A stretch of DNA of 20,545 nt from Penium margaritaceum. Lineage: Eukaryota > Streptophyta > Zygnematophyceae > Desmidiales > Peniaceae. Below, one piece after another: positions 1 through 9,420 of this stretch. Under the pieces are notes generated by a model. It did not search any database, was not told the origin of the DNA, and was given only the letters and a program-made list of their open reading frames with translations. The position numbers and the translations under genes were made by a program. The stretch covers positions 20,604-41,148 of the forward strand of contig SZWC01023080.1 in the NCBI GenBank assembly GCA_023375785.1, given 5' to 3'. The number at the start of each line of letters is the position of its first letter. Within the stretch, counting starts at the first letter, position 1.

Positions 1-1
1 C

Positions 2-3000
2 GACTGTCTGGCCTGCGCTGAGGGAAAAATGCACCGGTCTACTTATCCTGCGTCTGTCTCCAGGGCTCGTCGGCCCCTGGAGCTTGTCCACTCCGACCTT
101 ATGGGTCCGCTCCCTGTCGAATTTCAGGAAGACCGCGGTCGCTACGTCGTGACGTTGACTGATGACTTCACGCGCATGCGCTGGGTCTACAGCCTGCGTC
201 AGAAGAGCGATGCAGCCATTGCGGTCCGCATCTGGCTGGTCATGGCCGAACGCCAGTCTCCCCACCGCCTTCAGACCTTTCGCTCGGACCGTGGCGGCGA
301 GTACCTCGTTGACATGGCACGCTCCTTCACCGAGCTCGGTGTCTTTCACAACCTCTCTGCTCCCGCCTCCCCCCAGCAGAACGGTGTCTCCGAGCGCTGG
401 AACCGCACCATGGAGGATGCGGTCCGCGCCATGCGCGCTGACAATGCCATGCCTGAGGCCTTTGCCTTTGAGGGCATGGCATACATGACCTGGGTGTGGA
501 ACCGCATTCCCCACGGTCCCCTCCCAGGTCACCGCACGCCCTGCGAGTTGTGGTATGGGCGTCGAGCGGACCTGCGCCTCGCCCGTGTCTGGGGTTCCCT
601 TGCCTGCGTCTGGTTCACGCCGGAGCAGCAGGGGAGCAAGCTCTCTCTGCGGGGCCGCCTCTGCGCCTTCGTTGGCGTCGCGCCGCGGTCAACAGCCTGG
701 CGGTTTTGGGACCCCGAGCGCCGTCGCATCGTGGAGTCCCGTGATGCTCTCTTCTTCGAGCATCTTGCCTTCCGCGACTTTGCTCGCATCCACTCTCTAC
801 GTGCTGCTCATGCTCCTGGGTGTCCCGGTCCCCGTCGTGTGGGGGAGGCTCCTGGTCCGGTTGGCATAGTGCCCCCGTCCAGTGCGGTCACTCCGTCGCC
901 GGCACCCCCGGGGCTGTCCCCAGCGGTTGTGCCCACCGGCACCCCGAGCCCCGCCTTGTCTGTGGCTCGCTCCTCTGCCCCTTACTCTCCGTGCTTGCCC
1001 GTGTCTGCGTCTGCGTCCGAGTCTGCCTACGCGTCTGCGGATCTGCCTGATCCTGCGTCTATTTTCGCGTCTGAGACTGAGTCTGACCCTGAAGCTCAGT
1101 CTGATCCTGCGTCCGCATCCGTGTCTGGCACTGAGCTGTCCCTGTCTCCGGTCACAGACGTGCCTGCGTCTGCCGTGGCTGGTGATGCTACGCCAGCCTT
1201 GAGTGGCACGCCTACCGTGCGGTCCACACCGGCATGTGACTCAGCAGCGCCCACTGCCCCTGCCCCGTCGGATCCCTACACACGGGCACCCGGCGGACGT
1301 CTCCGCCCGCGCCACATGCGCAGCATCGCCATCGGTGATCCGGGCACAAAGGTCCTCGGCCTGAGTGCGCGCGGCCTTGTTGAGGTTCACTCTGGCTGTG
1401 CCACTGGTGCGGCACTACTTGCTCATGAGCGTGGTCTTGCTCGTGACACCGCTGAGTCCATGGTGACGATCGACCCTCCCTCTGCAGCATATGCCCTGGC
1501 TACACGGAGTGCACCAGTGCTGGCTCCCGATCCCACCAGCCTGCCTGAGGCCTTGTCGGCCCCTGATGTTGAGCAGTGGCGCACTGCCTGCCAGGCTGAG
1601 CTTGATGCCATCCGCGAGCACGGTGTCTTTGAGCTGGTGGACTTGCCAAAGAACCGCAAGGCCATCAAGGCCAAGTGGGTTCTACACAAGAAACTTAAGC
1701 CAGACGGCACTGTGGAGCGCTACAAGGCGCGCCTGACAACAAAGGGCTTCTCTCAGGTCCCTGGTGTGGACTACACCGAGACCTTTGCCCTAGTTGGGCG
1801 GATGACGACCACACTCACGTTGCTGAGCCAGGTGGCACAGCACGACTGGGAACTCCATCAGATGGATGTCAACAACGCCTTCCTAAATGGGGATCTTGAG
1901 GAGGAGATTTACATGGTCCAGCCACCTGGCTTTGAGGATGGTACCGATCGCGTGTACCGGCTGTGGAAGGCCTTGTACGACCTGAAGTAGTCACCGCGCT
2001 GCTGGAACCAGGAGATCACCAGCACGCTGAGACGCGCTGGGTACGTTCAGAGTGATGCTGACCCATCCCTGTTCATCTCACAGTCCCCAGCACCGCTTGC
2101 TGCCATCCTCGTCTACATGGACGATCTTCTGATCGCCTTGCCTGACCTGGGAGCAGTGAATGCTGCCAAGGCCGTTCTCTCCTCGGCCTATAAGATGAAG
2201 GATTTTGGTGAGGCCTCTGTCTTTTTGGGGATGGAGATTGTGCGCGACCGTGTTCGTCGCACACTCCGTGTCCATCAGGGACGCTACGCAGAGACCGTGG
2301 GGGAGCGCTTTGCCGACCTCCTCACGGCCGTCCGCACGGCCTCCACGTCCATGACCCCTGAGGGGCAGGCCGCCCTGAAGGTCGATGACCCAGCGGACCA
2401 AGGGGAGCCAGTTGATGTGACCCTGTACCTGCGAGTCATCGGCTTGCTCATGTACTTGGCGAACACGTCACGGCCCGACATTGCCTTCACTGTCAACCTG
2501 CTCGCCCAGTTCTCGCAGGCTCTGCGCCAGCGAACACTGGAGGCCGCGGTCCGGTGTGTGCACTATACTTTGTCCACCGCACGCTTTGGCCTGTGCTTTT
2601 GCATGCAGGTGTCCGTTGTGCTCGATGGGTACACAGACAGCGACTGGGCGTGGAGTCCAGATGGCAAAAGCCGCACCGGCTACATCTTCCTCATTGGAGG
2701 CACTACAGTGTCCTGGTGAAGTGGGAAGCAAGGTTGTATCGCACGTAGTACTGCTGAGATAGAGTATGTTGCCCTAGGCGCCGGTGCAGCGGAATGTGTC
2801 TGGCTCGTCCGTTTGTTGCGTGAACTGCGTCAGTCCATTCCCCCCGTGGTTCTCCATTATGACAACATGAGCGCGGAGGCCATCGCCAAAAACTCAGGTG
2901 TGTTCCATGCACGCACAAAGCACATCAATGTCAAGCATCACTTCGTGCGTGACCTGGTTGATCGTGGTGAGATCCGAGTCATCCACGTGAGCACTGACAG

Positions 3001-3253
3001 GCAATGCACAGATTTTCTGACCAAGGCTCTAGATCGTTCGAAGTTTCATGCGGCCACTCGTTCCGTTGGACTCTGCCCCACCCCTGTTGCAGGTCGATTC
3101 CTCATGTGCCACCCTGTATGTGCTGTGTCTACTGCTTGCAGCGGCTGTGCGTTTCCTGCTCTGTACAACGTCAGTGTCTGCATGTGCATGGACGTGTTTC
3201 GCCTCTGGTCATGGGGGAGTGTTGTTGTGTGTTTCGTACACAGCTTACGGTGA
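2..3253 (+). pseudogene. Element A pol: integrase, reverse transcriptase and RNase H, two nonsense codons
   Basis: One frame is read throughout and enters from outside the window. It opens with the C-x2-C half (CLAC) of the integrase zinc-binding region, then the integrase core with D at 95-97 (HSDLMG), D at 287-289 (RSDRGGEY) and E at 392-394 (QQNGVSERW). A Ser/Pro/Asp-rich linker (about 830-1300) follows. RT starts near 1530, with the QMDVNNAFLNG motif and catalytic YMDD at 2114-2125. RNase H follows with TDSDW, a DN motif in the 2850s and the TKHINVKHHF segment. A TAG at 1988-1990 replaces the Gln of the conserved LKQSPRCWN stretch, and a TGA at 2717-2719 replaces Arg after VSW. The normal stop seems lost, since the frame runs about 34 bp into the LTR. 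All catalytic residues are present, so the breaks look recent. Function in life: integration and copying of the element RNA in virus-like particles. Confidence 0.9.
3211..3219 (+). other. Element A polypurine tract
   Basis: ATGGGGGAG lies directly before the TGTTG start of the 3' LTR. The same sequence sits directly before the 3' LTR of element C (15882-15890). In the family this tract resists RNase H and primes plus-strand DNA synthesis. Confidence 0.85.
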
Positions 3254-3748
3254 CCCCTCGACTCATGTCCATTCACGTGCAGATCCCTGAGACTGGCGAC
3301 GGCGGCAGCAGGCCGGCAGCCGGTGGCGACGGGCGCCCAGAAGACTTCCGTATTTTGTAGACTTGTGCTGTGTCAGAGCACGTAGGCGTGCAGCCTATCA
3401 GGATGTAGATCTCGTTGACGTGGCCGTTCTGGTTCAAACGGCTCGTCGTTCTGACGTGTCTGCAGGGAATTGTGACCAAAACCGTGTTTTTGCCACTGTT
3501 TTGTCCTGCTAGAAAAAAACGGCGTGTGTGTGTGTGTGCATCCACTAGGTCCGTGGCACTATTTAGGTTGGCCAGACCTCAGTTGTCATTTCTCTCTGCA
3601 TATTTCAACTTTTGCAGCTTCTGACACTTGTGTTTGTGTCCCTAGCCAGCCCCTTGCTGTTCTCACTTCCACCTGTGTGTGCTAGTGAGTCAGCTAGCTG
3701 GCTTGTGTTGCCATGCTAGCGACAGCATTGCTAGGAGTTGTTCTCTCA
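3220..3748 (+). repeat. Element A 3' LTR (529 bp)
   Basis: It begins TGTTGTTG after the polypurine tract and ends CTCTCA, the TG...CA ends expected of an LTR. Its first 80 bp share blocks with the B and C LTRs (for example GTGCAGATCCCTGA), and a later block TGTCATTTCTCTCTGCA near 3585-3601 is shared with C (9897-9912). These blocks show a common origin. A TATTTAG box lies at 3560-3566. A GT dinucleotide run occupies 3524-3538. The 5' LTR partner is outside the window, so the 5' limit rests on the polypurine tract and on the match to C. Confidence 0.9.
3560..3566 (+). promoter_or_regulatory. Possible TATA box in LTR A
   Basis: TATTTAG lies about 20 bp before the conserved block TCATTTCTCTCTGCA. 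In LTR B a TATTTATG box stands in the same relation to the equivalent block. LTRs of this class start transcription shortly after such a box; the start site itself is inferred. Confidence 0.4.
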
Positions 3749-4780
3749 GTAACGTGCCTGGTGTAACAAGAGTGTCCGTCGCTGGCGATCACGCACGATC
3801 TCCATCCCGAGAAACAGAGCTGCAGGACCAAGGTCCTTCATCCTGTAGGCAGCCTGGAGAACTGCCTTGGCCTCCTTCACGACCTCCATAGAAGGAGACG
3901 CTATCAGGAGGTCGTCCACGTAGACCAGGATGGTAGTGAAGCTGTCAGCTGTTTGTCTGAGAAAGAGGGACGGGTCAGCGTCACTCTGTACGTAACCGGC
4001 ACGTGTCACTGTACCAGTGATCTCCTAGTTCCAGCACTTGGGTGAGTGTTTCAGGCCGTACAAGGCATTGCGCAAGCACCAGACCTTGTCACCGACCTCG
4101 AACCCAGGTGGCTGGACCATGTAGATCTCCTCCTCTAAGGTGCCATGGAGGAACGAGTTCACGTCCATCTGGTGCAGCTCCCAGTCGTGGTGAGCAACAA
4201 CCCGGAACAGAGCACGAGCCGTGGTCATGCAGCCAACCGGTGCAAAGGTTTCAGTGAAATCCACTCCCTCAACCTTCGAGAACCCCTTGGCTGTCAAGCG
4301 AGCCTTGTAGCGATCAAGTGTGCCATCAGGCTTCACCTTCTTGCGAAAGACCCACTTGGCCTGTACAGCTTTCTGCCCAGGCGGGAGGTCGACAAGCTAA
4401 TAGACACCGTGCTCACGGATGGCTCTCAGCTCATCCTCACAAGCAGCACGCCACAGGTCTGCATCGTGAGCTGAGAGTGCCTCCTTCAACGTGCCTGGAT
4501 CAGGCATCGTCGAGGGAGCGCTCCAGGTGGCTAAGACACAGGCCTCCGGACTCGGTCTGACCGTGACAAGGTCGGATGCGGCGTCGCAAGCGACCAAGAA
4601 CTCTCGAGAGACCAACTTGTGGCCGACATGACATGCTAGGTCAGCCTCGATATAGTCTGCCTGGACACTCAGGCCAAGGGCCTTTGTGCCGGGCTCGCCA
4701 CTCTGAACACTACGAGTCGGTCGTCTGGGCACAGGGTCAGCAGTCCGCTGAGCTCTAGAGGGCAATGGTCGCAGGCGATC
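3749..4780 (-). pseudogene. Element B reverse transcriptase, interrupted
   Basis: Minus-strand frame (codons ending at positions 1 mod 3) from the GEPGTKALGLSV stretch near 4680 through the RT core. Visible motifs are KAVQAKWVFRKKVKPDGT, DFTETFAPVG, HQMDVNSFLHG (one residue shorter than in A and C, which have VNNAF or VSNAF) and catalytic YVDD at 3911-3922. The frame ends in LLLHQARY at 3749, where element A is inserted. Nonsense codons: TAG at 4397-4399 in place of a Glu that is GAG in A and C, and TAG at 4025-4027 in place of a Gln that is CAG in A and C. No functional product is expected. Confidence 0.9.
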
Positions 4781-5200
4781 GCCAGGCTCGCGGGAGTACC
4801 TTGACGCAGCGCTCTCCTCAGGCTACGGGGAAGGCTGTTGTGCCAGAGTCGTAGGAGGCATGGGTGGATGCACGGGAGTGGGTGTGATGGAGGGGACTGA
4901 CACTGGTAAGGGGCAGGTGTACTAGAGGGGGCCGGCACTGGCACCCGTACAGGATCGGGTGTGCCAGAAGGGTCTGACACCAACACAGGGTCAGGTGTGC
5001 CAGAAGGAACTGACGCTCGTACGGGATCAGGTGTGTCACAGGGAACTGGAGCCCGCATGGGATCCGGTGTGGAACAAGGAGGTGGCACAGGATCGGGTGT
5101 GTCGGATGGTACGGATGAGGCTATTGGACCCACAGCCACGATGGCCGGATCGTCAGCAGCCGGAGACCGGTCAGCAGGTGAGGAAGCCCGGCCGGACCCA
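4781..5200 (-). pseudogene. Element B IN-RT linker, out of frame with its neighbours
   Basis: A Pro/Ser/Thr/Asp-rich linker joins integrase to RT, as in A and C. It reads sensibly in a different minus-strand frame from integrase and RT, so one frameshift lies near 5200 and a compensating one near 4780. It contains a 12-residue tandem repeat (see 4952-5125). No catalytic motif is expected in this linker. Confidence 0.75.
4952..5125 (-). repeat. Tandem repeat of 36 bp (12 residues, TPDPV type)
   Basis: On the plus strand the variants of GGATCGGGTGTG begin at 4952, 4988, 5024, 5060 and 5090. That gives three 36-bp steps followed by one of 30 bp. On the minus strand they code for repeats with the core TPDPV followed by a short Arg/Val/Ser/Pro stretch. 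The copies differ at several bases, so the array is not recent. Confidence 0.85.
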
Positions 5201-6151
5201 TCCGCAGGAGTTAGTCTCCCCCATCCGCCGGGAAGCCACACAGGCAGGAACGTGGTCGGCGGCCAGCGACAGAACACTGGACAAGTCGCGGTAGGTGAGA
5301 GTCTCAAAGAAGAGAGCATCTCGAGACTCGACAATGCGATGGTGAGCAGGGTCCCAAAACCGCCAGGCCTTCGACCGGGGGGAGATGCCGAGGAAGGCAC
5401 ACATGCGTCCCCGAGGTGAGACCTTAGAACCCTGCTGGTCCTCGGTGTACCAGACAAAAGCGAGAGACTCCCAAACGTGAGCGAGACGGAGATCAGCGCG
5501 ATGGCCAAACCACAGCTCATACGGCGTGACATGGTTTGGAAGCGGACCATGCGGGAAGCGGTTCCAGACCCATGTCATGTAGGAGAAACCCTCAAAGGCA
5601 AAGGACTCCGGTAGACCGCAATCAGACCGCATAGTGCAAACCGCATCCTCCATGGTGCGGTTCCAACGCTCAAACACACCGTTCTGCTGTGGTGTAGCAG
5701 GGGCGGAGAGCTGGTGAAAGATACCGTGCTCGGCAAAGTAGGCATCCATCTCGCCCAAGAACTTGCCACCACGATCTGAACGGAATGTGTGCAGAGTGTG
5801 ACGAGACTGACGCTCAGCCATCACAAGCCACAAGCGGACTGCCAATGCAGCATCACTCTTGTGGCGCAGGCTGTAGACCCACCGCATCCGCGTGAATTCA
5901 TCAGTCAGGGTGAGAACGTATCGACCCCGATCAGAGAGGGACTCGAGTGGGAGTGGGCCGAGAAGGTCCGAGTGAACCAACTCAAGTGTGCGCAGTGCCC
6001 GAGAGGAGGAGTGAGGGTAAGAGCAGCGATGCATCTTACCCTAGGCGCAAAAAAGACAGTCGGTCTTGGGCGGCTTCTCAAAAGAAGCTACGTCAAGACC
6101 GAGGGCTGGCTGAGTACGATTGAGCTTGGACACAGTGTCCGAGCTCACATG
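5171..6151 (-). pseudogene. Element B integrase
   Basis: The frame starts in the zinc-binding region (LLHRCL, then DCLFCA at about 6050) and continues into the core: HSDLLGPLP, FRSDRGGKF and QQNGVFERW supply the D, D and E, with 34 residues between the second D and the E, the same as in element A. The downstream part ends with the RFWDPAHHRIVESRDALFFE segment, which all copia integrases here carry. A TAG at 6041-6043 replaces Gln in CAQGKMH (CAG in element C). The frame ends at 5171-5173 because of the frameshift into the linker. The core is otherwise complete, in contrast to element C. Confidence 0.9.
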
Positions 6152-6877
6152 TCAGAGACAACGGTGTAACAAGTGCTGGTGTTCCGGGGAGAGAACACCA
6201 GTGACAAACACTCATGCAGAAGGGGGAGGGGAAGGAGAAGCAGAGGGAGTGCAATGAGACACACGATACAGGTCATCAACAACAGAGGCACGAAGCACAA
6301 CGGCACGTGTGTCAAGAGCAGTCACTGTGGCAGAGTCAGCAGAGTGCTCAACAGTGAGGCCCATCCTGGTGCATGCACGAACAGAGAGCAGGCTGAGCTC
6401 AAGAGCAGGGACAAAGAGCACATCAGAAATGTACAAGGGGCCAGACGGACCATCGAACCGCACAACCCCAACTCCCTGTACAGGCAACGACTGACCAGAC
6501 CGTGTGCAAACAGACCGAACGGACGCAACGGGACCCAGCACAACGAAGTCACTGCGACGACAGGTCATTTGATGAGTGGGCCCAGAGTCAATAATCCAGG
6601 TGCCACTCGGCTCACGACCAGTCGTCGACATTGAGCAACGTGCCACAGAACACTCTGCCTTTACTGGGCACTCAGCAGAGGACTCGGAACAACGACGGAC
6701 AACACGGATCTGTGACTCGGCAAGCCAATCGATACTGTCAGGTCCATCCTCATCGCAAGCCACCATAGCTCCACCACAAGCATCATCACGAGCAACAGAC
6801 GTAGTAAGACAAGCTATGTCGGGACCACTCGGCTGTGACAACACACTCGCACCTCCCTGAGTATGAAGCGCCAGCAG
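6152..6877 (-). pseudogene. Element B protease and GAG-pre-integrase region
   Basis: The aspartic protease motif reads GTWIIDSGPTHQM, with catalytic Asp at 6587-6589. The residue after DSG is Pro and not the usual Ala. Downstream comes FDGPSGPLYISDVLFVPALELSLLSV, the usual region after the copia protease active site. TGA codons at 6212-6214 and 6152-6154 each align with TGT in element C. The segment stays in the same frame as the nucleocapsid part of gag and integrase, so B once had a single gag-pol frame, typical of copia elements. This protease would cut the polyprotein inside the particle. Confidence 0.88.
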
Positions 6878-7679
6878 CTAACGAAGCTCTGCGATCGTGC
6901 GATCCAGAGGGTCCACCTCACTGCTGCCGCCTGATGAAACGGGTGTGTCTACAACACTCGTGGTCGTGGCGCGACTAGTCCGTGTGTCGCTTGAGGAAGT
7001 CCGCTGTGCGTGCGCCGCCTGGAGGCCATGCATGATCCGAGTCCAGTCAAGTGGCTGCTCACACTCTGTGTAGTGGTGAGCGCCTCCACAGTTGTAGCAG
7101 TGGACAGAACGTCCACTGCCAGTACTCGCCAGCTGCTGCTGCTGCTGCTGTCCCTTTCCATGTCGCTTCTTCCCCTTCTTTCCCTGTGCGGCCGCTGCAA
7201 CGCCCTGAGTGTGGCCGCTCGGAGTAGAGGAGGAGGAGGAGGAGGAGGCAGTCGAGGTGGGACTGGTGAGCAGGGACAGAGGCGTAGGAGGCGTCATAGT
7301 CACTATTGCAACGAGTGGACTCCTCAAGCACACAAATCTCGTGCTCGCGTGAGTCATCCTCAATCTCCTCCTTGTCCCAGGTGTCCACCTGTGATGATCG
7401 ATGCTGAGACCGCCGCACTGTGTAGGGTGTAGACTGCTGAGCGGATGGTGCAACTCCAGTAGACTCTCCAGGTGGCTACTGTGAAGCCATCGAATGACCC
7501 CGTAGTAACTCCGTGATCTCCTGCAACGCGTCGGACTGCCTCTGCTACTGCTGGCGCATCTCGTCCTGCGACCGACGAAGCTCATCGACCATACGGGACT
7601 GCGACCGCGGGCTCAAAACGCCCGAAGAGGAGGAAGAGGGATCAGCGGGTCCTTTGTCCTTGTCACGGACCGGCACCAT
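6878..7679 (-). pseudogene. Element B gag, capsid region deleted
   Basis: The start ATG (7677-7679) is chosen because it aligns with the ATG at 10883 of element C, and both N termini continue into DPSSSSSGV-SPRSQ. The N-terminal part is read in one minus-strand frame down to about 7320, with TAG codons at 7545-7547 and shortly after. A second frame then carries the nucleocapsid: a Ser-rich run, GKKGKKRHGKG, a Gln run, and the zinc knuckle CYNCGGAHHYTEC at 7061-7099. The capsid part present in C (about 11230-12030) is missing here; roughly 0.7 kb is deleted near 7290-7345. A TAG at 6878-6880 follows DRTIAELR. Gag would form the particle shell and bind the element RNA. Confidence 0.82.
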
Positions 7680-7777
7680 CGCGGTGCTCAGTATGGGGCC
7701 GAGTGTTGAAAATTCTCTAAACAAGAAACTGAGAGCGTTTCTCGAGGATTTGAGACGCTGGAAATTTTTGACTGTCC

Positions 7778-7793
7778 GGCCAAAAATTTGGCC
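7778..7793. repeat. Hairpin in leader B, 7-bp arms
   Basis: GGCCAAA and TTTGGCC flank two bases. It lies in the AT-rich leader of element B, about 100 bp upstream of the gag start. Confidence 0.7.
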
Positions 7794-7824
7794 AAGTATG
7801 GTGCTGACGGCCAGAATTTTGGCT

Positions 7825-7850
7825 GTGCTGAAATTCAAAAATTTCAGCAC
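7825..7850. repeat. Hairpin in leader B, 11-bp arms
   Basis: GTGCTGAAATT and AATTTCAGCAC form a perfect inverted repeat with a 4-nt loop. Element C does not keep this sequence at the same place. Role unknown. Confidence 0.75.
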
Positions 7851-8618
7851 TAAGAATTAAAGGTTTTCCAAATCAAGCGAAATTCGGACCACAGAGGCTC
7901 CTGAATGTGCTGAACACGGTGGTGAAATTTTCGGTTGCAAAAAGTTGGAAAAAGTGGCAAAACGTCACTTTTCCCTGTTCTGCCCGAATTTCAGCAGAAA
8001 ACAAATATGCGTTGCACTTCAGTCTTTGCTGGTGGCGACAGAGCACGAAACTGAGCGTGAATAGTAGCTCTGGAGAGCTTGAGAGAAGAGCTTTCCAACG
8101 CACCCTCAAACGCTGAAAACAGCATTCGTTTGAAGCCAGGGCAAGCTCGTGCCGACGGGGAGGTGGTGGATGACGCGATTTTCATCTGCGGCTCTTCCAC
8201 GTCCGCGCGGCTTCTAGGAAGTTGCGCAGACAGGGGCAGCGGTGGCGCACGCTGCTGTTGTTGCTGCTGCTGCTGCTTCCATCGAGCTTGACGGCAACGG
8301 CATCAAGCCACTTTGGCGGCTACTGTTGCTCATGTTTCTGATGCCGCCGTCGATGTTGCTACTGCTGCTGCTGCTGTGGTCAAAACTGCCAGCACTGTTG
8401 CTACGCTGCTGGACAGCTGCTATGGCGCTGCTGCGCTGGCGTGCTGCTGTACTGCTGCACCCCTCCTGCACGAATTATCCGTCACGCAGGTGTTGCGGCC
8501 TACGCCTTGCAATGGCGCAGGTTGGTGGGTCCTCCCAGGACCTGTGGCTGCTGCTGTGTGCTGTTGCCGCTGCTGTTGCTCATTGCTGCTGCGATTACTG
8601 CATCTATGTTGTGCAGCA

Positions 8619-8638
8619 CAACAAGCTCTGGCTTGTTG
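8619..8638 (-). other. PBS-adjacent hairpin of element B (8-bp stem, 4-nt loop)
   Basis: Starting exactly after the 11-nt PBS, the minus strand reads CAACAAGC, then loop CAGA, then GCTTGTTG: a perfect 8-bp stem. The same geometry occurs in element C at 10077-10096 with four compensated base-pair changes. The sequence after the hairpin (GCTGC, AACA and AGATG blocks) is conserved between the two elements. Confidence 0.8.
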
Positions 8639-8649
8639 CTCTGATACCA
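8639..8649 (-). other. Element B primer-binding site (initiator tRNA-Met)
   Basis: TGGTATCAGAG directly follows the LTR on the minus strand. It is complementary to the 3' end (including CCA) of plant-type initiator tRNA-Met, the standard primer of plant Ty1/copia elements. Complementarity extends at most one base further, so the pairing is short. Confidence 0.92.
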
Positions 8650-9294
8650 TAAGAAGATGCATAGAAGCTTCCTAGCCACACTCCTGTCGACCAGGCGTCA
8701 GTGCCTAATCAGACGGTGACGACAGTCACAAGTCGTGCACGTAACGGCAAGGGTTTGGCTAGGGGACACAAGGCAAAGTGTCTGAATGCTTCATAAGCAT
8801 TTGCAGAGAGAGATAACAAATGACAGGTCCATGGCATAAATACCTGCCGCGGCGCACAGCGGGTGTCGCATGCGACGGTCCAAGAGCTGTCCTAAAACCG
8901 GCCCAAAACCACTATTTTGGCCGTAACTCTGCGCACACATGTCAGAATGCTACGCCATCTGAACCTAGACATGCAGAATCTCAAGCCAAACGCTACGACT
9001 GGTTACACACACAAGTCCGGCATCAATCTGTGGAAGGACAATGCAAAACATGAAAATCAGCCTCAAGAGCCTGTCCACCGAGAAAACTCTAGCGTCTGCA
9101 GCAAAACTGCAGAGTACCCCAGCAAGCACCCGGGACGTCATGGCAGCCGCCTGGTGGCTGCTGGCGGGTGAATCCACCAACCATCATTGCTTCACCACCA
9201 GCTGGGTCCGCATCAGGGATCTGCACGAGCGTGGACACGGCCGAGTGGTCACAGTAAGTTGTACAAACGGACGGAAACAGCTCATATCACAACA
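8650..9294 (-). repeat. Element B 5' LTR (645 bp)
   Basis: Read on the minus strand it starts TGTTGTGAT (from 9294) and ends CTTCTTA before the PBS. The final TA is a likely C-to-T change from the TCTTCTCA end of C. Its length equals that of both C LTRs, and long blocks are shared, including GTGCAGATCCCTGATGCGGACC and the GGCCAAAA...TTTTGGGCCGG segment. The 5 bp outside its start (9295-9299, CTCGT) is the expected target duplication, but the partner is outside the window. Confidence 0.93.
8835..8842 (-). promoter_or_regulatory. Probable TATA box of LTR B
   Basis: TATTTATG on the minus strand, a few bases upstream of GTCATTTGT and the CTCTCTGCAAA block. Both C LTRs have TACTTATG at this site, so C may have a weakened box. 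Promoter use is inferred from the position in the LTR. Confidence 0.5.
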
Positions 9295-9420
9295 CTCGTA
9301 CCTTCGGAGACCGAACACAGATTAATCGAGTCTTTTTAGACCTTACGTTAGACGTGTGTAGTTTGCACGTGTCTGAGACCTGGACACCCAATTACATGTT
9401 CCGGCGTCTCGGGAGGCCCA
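9295..9420. other. 126-bp spacer between head-to-head elements B and C
   Basis: This is the only sequence between the outer ends of LTR B and the 5' LTR of C. It carries no reading frame of note and no recognisable motif. The two LTRs point away from it. It is probably the remnant of the original target region. Confidence 0.8.

Larger units (their letters stand above)
1..3748 (+). mobile_element. Element A: Ty1/copia LTR retrotransposon, 3' part, nested in element B
   Basis: The order integrase, reverse transcriptase, RNase H, polypurine tract and LTR on the plus strand defines a Ty1/copia element. The 5' LTR, gag and protease lie left of the window. The right end is set by the LTR terminus CTCTCA at 3748. 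From 3749 the minus-strand RT frame of element B continues without a gap, so A inserted into B. Its reading frame is the best preserved of the three copia elements here, with two nonsense codons and no frameshift seen. It belongs to a related but different subfamily from B and C: its LTR is 529 bp instead of 645 bp. Confidence 0.93.
7680..8618 (-). other. Element B 5' leader (untranslated)
   Basis: Between the PBS hairpin and the gag start. The part near the PBS (8240-8618) is rich in CTG/CAG triplets. The part near gag (7690-8110) is AT-richer and holds two short perfect hairpins. The last 120 bp before gag align with the same stretch of element C (for example GGTCGGAGAGTCAAAA against GGCCGGACAGTCAAAA), confirming that it is leader and not a separate insertion. 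I see no gene in it. Confidence 0.75.
3749..9294 (-). mobile_element. Element B: Ty1/copia LTR retrotransposon, 5' part, interrupted by element A
   Basis: On the minus strand from 9294 downward: a 645-bp 5' LTR, PBS, leader, gag, protease, integrase, linker and RT. The RT frame stops being readable exactly at 3749, where element A's LTR ends. The RNase H region and 3' LTR are therefore expected beyond A, left of the window. B has several nonsense codons, two frame changes and an internal deletion of the capsid region, so it is an old, inactive copy. LTR and leader sequence place it in the same subfamily as element C. Confidence 0.93.

Noticed and set aside
4952..5125. Regular 36-bp spacing as a CRISPR array
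   Set aside because: The units are contiguous coding repeats without unique spacers and lie inside a retrotransposon.
4961..5419. Plus-strand Gly/Thr-rich repeat protein
   Set aside because: It is the opposite strand of the 36-bp tandem repeat in the linker of element B, and its 3' half overlaps the conserved integrase frame.
1988..7547. TAG codons at conserved Gln positions as a sign of a variant genetic code (TAG read as Gln)
   Set aside because: The same Gln positions are CAG in the sister elements, TAG also replaces Glu and Trp, and TGA stops are equally frequent. Mutation of CAG explains this more simply. A host gene with in-frame TAG would reopen the question.
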